A stretch of DNA of 64,000 bases from Clostridia bacterium (lineage in GTDB: Bacteria; Bacillota; Clostridia; TANB77; CAG-465): contig JAFWCU010000010.1 in NCBI GenBank assembly GCA_017534305.1, positions 62,001 through 126,000 on the forward strand. Reading direction: 5' to 3'. Position 1 is the stretch's first letter; each line of letters opens with the position of its first letter. Of this stretch, positions 58,370 to 64,000 are shown piece by piece. The notes beneath the pieces are model-generated. The model made no database searches. It was not told where the DNA came from and was given only the letters and a program-made list of their open reading frames with translations. Position numbers and translations under genes: made by a program.

Positions 58370-59422
58370 ATGAAAAGTGTATTATTAGGAATGAGTGGCG
58401 GAGTAGACAGTTCTGTAAGTGCAATACTACTTAAAGAGGCAGGATACAAAGTTGTAGGCTTAACTATGTGTCTATTTGGTAATGGTAGTTGTTGTAACAT
58501 GCAATCTATTCTAGATGCAAAAGCAGTATGCAAAAAACTTGGAATTGAGCACTACACATTAGACTTTCAAAAAGAGTTTAAAGAAAATGTTATAGATAAA
58601 TTCATAGAAGAGTACCAAAATTGTAGAACACCAAATCCTTGCATAGACTGTAATAGATATCTAAAATTTGGAGCTATGTATGAATTTGCAAAAGAACACA
58701 ATATAGATTATATTGCTACAGGGCACTATGCAAAGGTTGTATATAGTGAAGAATATAAAAGATATGTTATAACTAAATCTAAAGCAGATAAAAAAGATCA
58801 AACTTACGTATTATATAATATACCTCAAGAATTAGTAGAACACATTGTTTTTCCACTTGGAGATTTTGAGTCAAAAGATCAAATAAGAGAAATCGCAAGA
58901 GAGCACGGAATGCTTGTAGCATCAAAGCCAGATAGCCAAGAAATCTGCTTTGTACCAGATAATGACTATGTTAATTTCTTAGAAAAACATAATATTCAAG
59001 GAATGAGACATGGAAGAATCGTTAACACAAAAGGAGAAATACTTGGAAAACATCAAGGACTTCATAGATATACAATAGGACAAAGAAGAGGAATGGGAAT
59101 ATCTAGTTCAACACCACTATATGTATTAAAACTAAATAAAGAAAATAATACTTTAGTTGTAGGAAAAGAAGAAGAACTATATACAGATACAGTGTGCGTT
59201 AGTGAGCCTAATTCACTACTTTGGGATAAATTTGAAGACGGGTTAGAAGTAGATGCAAAAATAAGATATTCTGCTCCTGCAAAGCCTGCAGTTATTCATG
59301 TAAATGAAGATGGAACTCTAACTGTAAAATTCAAAGAAAAAGTAAGAGCAGTAACTCCAGGACAAGCAATAGCTTTCTATGTAGGAAATATTCTTGCAGG
59401 TGGAGGAAAAATAGAAGGATAA
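58370..59422 (+). CDS. mnmA: tRNA 2-thiouridylase MnmA
   Basis: ATP-dependent thiouridylase making s2U34 in tRNA-Lys/Glu/Gln. The 350 residues carry the PP-loop LLGMSGGVDSSV, NPCIDCN with the first catalytic Cys, ATGHYAKV, SKPDSQEICFVPD with the second catalytic Cys, and TIGQRRGMGI. AAGGAG precedes ATG 58370. Sulfur probably comes from SufS or the desulfurase at 18285. Co-transcribed with rrf2 (11-base gap). Confidence 0.98.
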   Translation: MKSVLLGMSGGVDSSVSAILLKEAGYKVVGLTMCLFGNGSCCNMQSILDAKAVCKKLGIEHYTLDFQKEFKENVIDKFIEEYQNCRTPNPCIDCNRYLKFGAMYEFAKEHNIDYIATGHYAKVVYSEEYKRYVITKSKADKKDQTYVLYNIPQELVEHIVFPLGDFESKDQIREIAREHGMLVASKPDSQEICFVPDNDYVNFLEKHNIQGMRHGRIVNTKGEILGKHQGLHRYTIGQRRGMGISSSTPLYVLKLNKENNTLVVGKEEELYTDTVCVSEPNSLLWDKFEDGLEVDAKIRYSAPAKPAVIHVNEDGTLTVKFKEKVRAVTPGQAIAFYVGNILAGGGKIEG

Positions 59423-59435
59423 AAGAGGTTTTTCT

Positions 59436-60104
59436 ATGAAAAGAGGAATTATTGTAGGTGTTATTATATTATTATTAATAATCATAATAATACCTCTCTT
59501 AGTGTTATATTCAGAAGGAATAGTTATTATAGATAATAATAAATCATATACTAATGAAGATTTTGGTATTTCAACATACACTAGTAAGGTAGATAAAGAT
59601 GGTGATGGAATAGACGATCAAACAGATTTTTTACAAAATGTTAGAAAATACATCGCAAAAAAACCAAAATATAAAAGTGAATACTATGCTGGTGGATACC
59701 CAACAGATGAATATGGAGTATGTACCGATGTAATTGTTGTTGCAGCATTAAATACTGGATATGATTTAAGAACTCTTGTAAATGAAGATATTAAAAATAG
59801 AAAAGAAGACTACGATATTGATATAATAGATATAGATATAGATTTTAGAAGAGCAAAAAATCTTAATGAATATTTAGAAAAAAATGCCATAGTACTTACC
59901 ACGGATTTATCTAGAATAGAAGAGTGGCAAGGTGGAGATATTGTTGTGTTTAAAGGACATATTGGCGTAGTATCAGACAAAAGAAATGAAAATGGTATAC
60001 CCTATTTAATTCACCATGCAAACATATTTCAAACAGAGTATGAAGAAGCAGTAGGGCTAGAAATATTAAAAGAAATAATAATAGGACATTATAGATTAAG
60101 TTAA
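59436..60104 (+). CDS. Membrane-anchored DUF1287 protein with an EF-hand-like loop
   Basis: 222 residues. A membrane anchor (about 4-26) is followed by an outer region. DKDGDGIDDQTDF (about 52-64) is a Ca-binding EF-hand/dockerin-like loop, then the DUF1287 core with GGYPTDEYGVCTDVIVVAAL (putative catalytic Cys), WQGGDIVVFKGHIGVVSD (His) and YLIHHA. DUF1287 is related to NlpC/P60-like amidases, so peptidoglycan or isopeptide cleavage is possible. It starts 13 bases after mnmA and may be the last gene of the suf transcript. Confidence 0.88.
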   Translation: MKRGIIVGVIILLLIIIIIPLLVLYSEGIVIIDNNKSYTNEDFGISTYTSKVDKDGDGIDDQTDFLQNVRKYIAKKPKYKSEYYAGGYPTDEYGVCTDVIVVAALNTGYDLRTLVNEDIKNRKEDYDIDIIDIDIDFRRAKNLNEYLEKNAIVLTTDLSRIEEWQGGDIVVFKGHIGVVSDKRNENGIPYLIHHANIFQTEYEEAVGLEILKEIIIGHYRLS

Positions 60105-60133
60105 GGATAGAGAAAATCTATCCTTATTTTTTT
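60102..60133 (+). terminator. Terminator after the DUF1287 gene
   Basis: TAAGGATAGA (60102-60111, containing the stop codon) pairs with TCTATCCTTA (60117-60126), then seven T residues. Confidence 0.9.
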
Positions 60134-60186
60134 GCATAAAAGAAAAACTACCTCATATATTGTTAATGAGTATACGGAGGTAGTAA

Positions 60187-61665
60187 ATGAAAAACGTAGA
60201 AATATACAAGGACATAGCTAAAAGAACAAATGGGGATATATATTTTGGAGTTGTAGGCCCAGTAAGAACAGGTAAGTCTACATTCATTAAAAACTTCATG
60301 GAGCGTTTTGTTATCCCAAATATAGAAAACGAGTATAATAGAACACGAGCACTAGATGAGCTTCCACAAAGCGCTAGTGGTAAAACGATAATGACAACAG
60401 AGCCAAAATTTATTCCAAACGAATCAGTTGAAGTGACTTTAGACAACAAGGTAAGATTTAAAACAAGACTAGTAGATTGTGTAGGATATTTAATAGATGG
60501 AGTATCTGGACATATGGAAGAAGATATGCCAAGAATGGTAAAAACTCCATGGCAAGAAGATGAAATGCCATTTTCAAAAGCAGCAGAAATAGGAACTAAA
60601 AAAGTAATAGAAGATCATTCTACAATTGGAATTGTAGTTACTACAGATGGAACTATAACTGGAATAGATAGGCAAAGCTATGTTCAAGCAGAAGAAAGAG
60701 TAATTAATGAATTAAAAAGTATTAATAAACCATATATAGTTATTTTAAACTCAACAAATCCAACTCAAGAAGAAACTATAGAGCTAAGTAGGCAAATAGC
60801 ATCAAAATATGACTGTGAAGTACTCCCTTTAAATGTGGAAAATATGACAGATGATGATTTTAGCTCAATATTTGAAAGATCTTTAGAAGAGTTTCCTGTA
60901 AGTGAAATTGGATTTGAACTTCCAGAATGGTTTAGTGTATTAAATCTAGAACATTGGTTAAAACAAGAGGTAATTGAAACAGTCAAAGAATTTCTTCAAA
61001 AAGATTTTTCAATTAGAGAAATAAAAACTGAAATTGAAAAAATGAAGGTCAATGAAAATTTTGAAGATGTAATATTAAAGGATGCTAATATGGAAAATGG
61101 AAATGTAAAAATTCAAATTAATTTGGCCCCAGAGACATTCTATAGAATACTATCTGAAGAATCTAATTTTGATGTTAAATCTGATGCTGATATATTCTCA
61201 TTATTAAATGAATTTGCAAACACAAAATCTGAATATGATAAAATAAAAATGGCAATGGAAGAGGTTAGAATAAAGGGGTATGGAATTATAACCCCAACAA
61301 AAGATGAATTAAAACTTGAAGAGCCTGAAATAGTAAAACAAGGAAATAAATATGGTGTAAAACTTAAAGCATCTGCTCCTTCTATTCATATGATAAGAGC
61401 AGATATTGAGACAGAAGTATCTCCAATAGTTGGAAGCGAAAAGCAATCTGAAGACTTGGTAAAATACTTACTATCAGAGTTTGAAACAGATCCTAAAAAA
61501 ATATGGGAGTCAAATATATTTGGAAAATCTCTACATGAGCTTGTAAATGAAGGATTACATAACAAACTATATAAAATGCCAGATGAAGCTCAAATGAAAC
61601 TGCAAGAAACATTACAAAAAGTTATAAATGAAGGAAGTGGAGGGCTAATCTGTATAATATTATAA
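60187..61665 (+). CDS. spoIVA: Stage IV sporulation protein A
   Basis: Cytoskeletal ATPase that polymerises on the forespore surface to form the coat basement layer, recruited by SpoVM. The 492 residues are of normal family length. Walker A GPVRTGKST is at 24-32, followed by LPQSASGKTIMTTEP, the SpoIVA-specific DCVGYLIDGVSGHMEEDMPRM-type region, and the invariant C-terminal end GSGGLICIIL, which contacts SpoVM in B. subtilis. CGGAGG precedes ATG 60187. Single-gene unit; mother-cell sigma-E control is expected but no clear sigma-E promoter could be assigned. Confidence 0.98.
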   Translation: MKNVEIYKDIAKRTNGDIYFGVVGPVRTGKSTFIKNFMERFVIPNIENEYNRTRALDELPQSASGKTIMTTEPKFIPNESVEVTLDNKVRFKTRLVDCVGYLIDGVSGHMEEDMPRMVKTPWQEDEMPFSKAAEIGTKKVIEDHSTIGIVVTTDGTITGIDRQSYVQAEERVINELKSINKPYIVILNSTNPTQEETIELSRQIASKYDCEVLPLNVENMTDDDFSSIFERSLEEFPVSEIGFELPEWFSVLNLEHWLKQEVIETVKEFLQKDFSIREIKTEIEKMKVNENFEDVILKDANMENGNVKIQINLAPETFYRILSEESNFDVKSDADIFSLLNEFANTKSEYDKIKMAMEEVRIKGYGIITPTKDELKLEEPEIVKQGNKYGVKLKASAPSIHMIRADIETEVSPIVGSEKQSEDLVKYLLSEFETDPKKIWESNIFGKSLHELVNEGLHNKLYKMPDEAQMKLQETLQKVINEGSGGLICIIL

Positions 61666-61671
61666 AAAAGA

Positions 61672-61696
61672 AAAAGCACTAAAATTAGTGCTTTTA
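61672..61696. terminator. Bidirectional terminator between spoIVA and the J-protein gene
   Basis: Perfect 11-bp stem AAAAGCACTAA (61672-61682) with TTAGTGCTTTT (61685-61695), with A/T runs on both sides. Confidence 0.85.
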
Positions 61697-62347
61697 TTAT
61701 TTGCCAAATAAATTTGCTAAATCTTTAAAAGAAGAAGAAATACTTATTATCATTACAATTACAATAACAATAAGAATTGCAATCTTTATTCCAAAATCTT
61801 TTAAAATTTGTAAATAATATCTCTTTTGTTCTTCCTTTTTTAGTTTTTTTAACTCTTCTAATGTCATTCCTTCATAAGGATTATGTTGTGGTGGTGGGGT
61901 AAAACCATTAAATCCATAACCACCACCGGTTTGGTAACTATTATCATTGTATTGACCATAAGGGTTTCCATATTGACCTTGGTTTTGATTCATAGTAGTT
62001 TGCGTATATTGTTCGTATTGGTTTCCAGTAAGTCTACTAATAACGCTATCTTTTTGTGCAATAACTTGTTTTAGATACTCATTTTCTTCCATAATAGCTT
62101 GAATTTGACCATATTGTCCTTGAGATTCTTCAGCATCAAGTTCTTCGTCATATCTTGCACGAGACGCATCGTCAGATAATATATTATATGCTTCTGTAAG
62201 CTCTTTAGATTTTTCTTCTGCTTTAGTCTTTTCTTCACCTTGAAATAAATCTGGATGATTAGCTTTCATGTGCATTTTAAATACTTTATTAATTGTATCT
62301 TTAGAAGCTTTTCTACTAACCTCTAATATATCATAATAATTTTTCAT
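61697..62347 (-). CDS. J-domain (DnaJ-like) protein with C-terminal membrane anchor
   Basis: 216 residues. An N-terminal J domain (1-70, NYYDILEVSRKASKDTI, HPD at 31-33) stimulates an Hsp70 partner. It is followed by a short coiled coil (about 80-105), a Gln/Gly/Tyr/Asn-rich linker (about 108-160) and a C-terminal hydrophobic helix (about 185-207). There is no zinc finger or peptide-binding domain, so it is a class III J-protein, probably tail-anchored on the membrane. GGAGAAG precedes ATG 62347. Client unknown. Confidence 0.9.
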   Translation of the reverse strand: MKNYYDILEVSRKASKDTINKVFKMHMKANHPDLFQGEEKTKAEEKSKELTEAYNILSDDASRARYDEELDAEESQGQYGQIQAIMEENEYLKQVIAQKDSVISRLTGNQYEQYTQTTMNQNQGQYGNPYGQYNDNSYQTGGGYGFNGFTPPPQHNPYEGMTLEELKKLKKEEQKRYYLQILKDFGIKIAILIVIVIVMIISISSSFKDLANLFGK

Positions 62348-62469
62348 ATATTACTTCTCCTATATATACAATAATATTGTACTTTAAATAAAAAATAAAG
62401 TCAAGAAAACGACAATTTATATCAAATAATAAAAATAATGTTAAATTTTTATTAAATGAAAATAAAATG

Positions 62470-62497
62470 TTGAAAAATGAATATACTATGATATAAT
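62470..62497 (+). promoter_or_regulatory. Promoter of the leader ORF and DUF1846 gene
   Basis: TTGAAA (62470-62475), 16-bp spacer, extended TGA-TATAAT with -10 at 62492-62497. Confidence 0.65.
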
Positions 62498-62532
62498 AAA
62501 AAAAGTTAATTAAAATTTTAAGGAGAATAACG

Positions 62533-62628
62533 ATGAAAAGAGGAAACATGATATCACTAAAAATAAAACTACAAAATTTTGTAGGGATATCTGTCACTCT
62601 AAATCATATTGAAAAAACGAACATATAG
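62533..62628 (+). CDS. 31-residue leader peptide or microprotein
   Basis: ATG 62533 follows AAGGAG at seven to eight bases; 31 codons to TAG 62626-62628. The peptide is basic and moderately hydrophobic (MKRGNMISLKIKLQNF start) without an obvious run of one regulatory amino acid. It ends exactly where a terminator-like hairpin begins, a geometry seen in attenuators. It may regulate the DUF1846 gene or be a free microprotein. Confidence 0.5.
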   Translation: MKRGNMISLKIKLQNFVGISVTLNHIEKTNI

Positions 62629-62680
62629 TCCAGGTAACATTGACTCTAAATGAGTTTAATATACCTGGATTTTTATTATT
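62629..62680 (+). terminator. Terminator or attenuator before the DUF1846 gene
   Basis: TCCAGGTA (62629-62636) pairs with TACCTGGA (62662-62669), enclosing a nested ACTC/GAGT hairpin (62643-62646 with 62652-62655), followed by TTTTTATT. Confidence 0.7.
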
Positions 62681-62710
62681 TATTTTTTGTGTTGGAAGGA
62701 GTAATTAAAG

Positions 62711-64000
62711 ATGAAAGAAATAGGATTTGATAGTGAAAAATATTTAAAAATTCAAAGTGAAAAAATTGCAGAAAGAATAAAAATGTTTGATAACAAATTA
62801 TATCTTGAATTTGGTGGTAAAATCTTTGATGATAATCATGCAGCAAGAGTACTACCAGGATTTAGACCAGATAACAAAATTAGAATGTTAAAAGAATTCA
62901 AAGATGATCTAGAAGTAATCTTTTGTATAAATGCAGCAGACATAGAAAAAAGTAAGATAAGAGCAGATTATGGCATAAGCTATGAACTAGAACTATTAAG
63001 ATTAATAGAAAAACTTCAAGGATTAGATATTAGTATAAATAGTGTTGTAGTAACTATGTATAAAGATGGAATGAATATATCAAGGCTTGAAAAATTACTT
63101 AAAGATAGAAATATAAAAATGTATATTCACAGACCTACAGCCGGATATCCAGAAAATGTAGATTTAATAGTAAGTGAAGAAGGATATGGTAAAAATCCAT
63201 ATATTGAAACAACTAAAAAACTAGTTGTAGTAACAGCTCCTGGGCCAAACAGTGGAAAACTTGGAACATGTTTATCTCAACTATATCACGAGCATAAAAG
63301 AGGAGTAAATGCTGGATATGCAAAATTTGAAACATTTCCAGTATGGAATTTAAGCTTGCTTCATCCTGTAAATATAGCATATGAAGCTGCAACTGCAGAT
63401 TTAAAAGATGTAAATATGATTGATCCATTCCACCTAGAAGCATATGGAGAATATGCAGTAAATTACAATAGAGACGTATCAACATTCCCTATATTAAAAA
63501 ATATATTAATGAAAATTACTGGAAAAGAAATATATAAATCTCCAACAGATATGGGTGTTAATATGATAAAACAATGTATTACAAACGATGAAGTGGTTCA
63601 AAAAGCTGCAACAGATGAAATAATTAGAAGATATTATAACACTCTTTGTGATTTTAAGAATCACATATGCGGTCAAGATGTAGTAGATCAAGCAAAATCT
63701 TTAATGGATAAACTTGAATTATCATTAACAGATAGAGAAGTAGCAAGAGTTGCAAATGAAACTGCAGAAAGAAGAAATGTAAAAATTCTTGCAATTGAAC
63801 TAGATGATGGAAAAATTATTACAGGAAAAGAATCTGAACTTTTAAGTGCAACAAGTGCAGCTTTCTTAAATGCCATAAAAGAAATAGCAAAAATACCAGA
63901 TGGAGAAATGCTACTTTCTCCTGCAGTTCTTGATGGAATATATAAAATGAAACAAAAAACATCATATAATACTTCATATTATCTAAGTTTACCAGAAGTG
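62711..64000 (+). CDS. DUF1846 family protein (partial, runs off the window)
   Basis: 430 codons from ATG 62711 (GGAAGGAG upstream) to the window edge without a stop; DUF1846 proteins have about 500 residues, so the last part is missing. Family blocks: IGFDSEKYLKIQSEKI at the start, KLYLEFGGKIFDDNHAARVLPGF, VVTAPGPNSGKLGTCLSQLYHE (nucleotide-binding-like loop) and the NVAYEAATADLKD-type region, here NIAYEAATADLKDVNMIDPF. The structure of a relative shows a Rossmann-like fold, but function is unknown. Preceded by a leader ORF and terminator, suggesting regulated expression. Confidence 0.9.
   Translation, partial: MKEIGFDSEKYLKIQSEKIAERIKMFDNKLYLEFGGKIFDDNHAARVLPGFRPDNKIRMLKEFKDDLEVIFCINAADIEKSKIRADYGISYELELLRLIEKLQGLDISINSVVVTMYKDGMNISRLEKLLKDRNIKMYIHRPTAGYPENVDLIVSEEGYGKNPYIETTKKLVVVTAPGPNSGKLGTCLSQLYHEHKRGVNAGYAKFETFPVWNLSLLHPVNIAYEAATADLKDVNMIDPFHLEAYGEYAVNYNRDVSTFPILKNILMKITGKEIYKSPTDMGVNMIKQCITNDEVVQKAATDEIIRRYYNTLCDFKNHICGQDVVDQAKSLMDKLELSLTDREVARVANETAERRNVKILAIELDDGKIITGKESELLSATSAAFLNAIKEIAKIPDGEMLLSPAVLDGIYKMKQKTSYNTSYYLSLPEV

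Noticed and set aside
60130..60186. Possible sigma-E promoter (ATATT ... ATAC) before spoIVA
   Set aside because: Spacing between the candidate -35 and -10 is about 10 bases instead of the required about 14, so it cannot be supported.
62331..62597. 88-codon minus-strand ORF upstream of the J-protein gene
   Set aside because: Phe/Ile/Tyr-rich translation of AT-rich intergenic DNA that overlaps a promoter and the leader ORF.

Overview
The window is AT-rich, densely packed DNA with Shine-Dalgarno starts, intrinsic terminators, a T-box leader and a CCA-encoding tRNA. It carries the sporulation genes spoVD, spoVG, spoIVA and a probable spoVM next to rpmB, plus the Firmicute-type division genes DUF881 and sbp. 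Together these point to a spore-forming member of the Clostridia (Bacillota), probably an uncultured host-associated lineage; no species is claimed. MurE carries the DNPR motif of meso-diaminopimelate-adding enzymes.

Layout. 1-8.1 kb: enolase, an S41 protease split by a frameshift, two unknown genes, RNase J and a divergent glutamyl-tRNA synthetase. 8.2-13.5 kb is the accessory part: a VbhA/Fic toxin-antitoxin pair, a 1364-residue thioester/CnaB surface adhesin and a Cys/Asn-rich microprotein. 13.6-19.4 kb: T-box-controlled ileS, two small membrane-anchored unknowns and a NifS/IscS-type cysteine desulfurase. 19.7-31.3 kb: the division and cell wall cluster mraZ-rsmH-ftsL-spoVD / murE-mraY-ftsW-murG-divIB-DUF881-sbp, without murF or murD. 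It has a visible MraZ operator, a repeat-rich mraZ-rsmH gap, a terminator-like hairpin after ftsL and a second promoter before murE. 31.3-43 kb: DUF975 membrane protein, SH3-CAP secreted protein, FAD oxidoreductase, orphan DUF2344 protein, spoVG, a UvrC lacking its HhH end, an ASCH protein, a second frameshifted unknown gene, an apparently split GlmU and rmuC. 43-49.5 kb: tRNA-Leu(UAG), a beta-solenoid membrane protein, nth, a 50-aa membrane protein with spoVM, a patatin lipase, rpmB and pyk.

49.7-64 kb: a 731-residue charged unknown, then sufC-sufB-sufD-(two related small membrane proteins)-sufS-sufU-rrf2-mnmA, which appears to be one transcription unit for Fe-S assembly, its likely sensor and tRNA thiolation. 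It is followed by a DUF1287 protein, spoIVA, a membrane-anchored J-protein, a 31-codon leader ORF with terminator, and the start of a DUF1846 gene cut by the window end.

The genes cooperate in three visible modules: septal and spore peptidoglycan synthesis (mraZ to sbp), forespore coat basement layer (SpoIVA with SpoVM), and sulfur mobilisation (two desulfurases, SufU, SufBCD, MnmA). The observations most worth checking are the duplication scar inside the suf operon, the thioester adhesin with a non-LPXTG end, spoVM with its unnamed partner, the split GlmU, and the repeat array between mraZ and rsmH.
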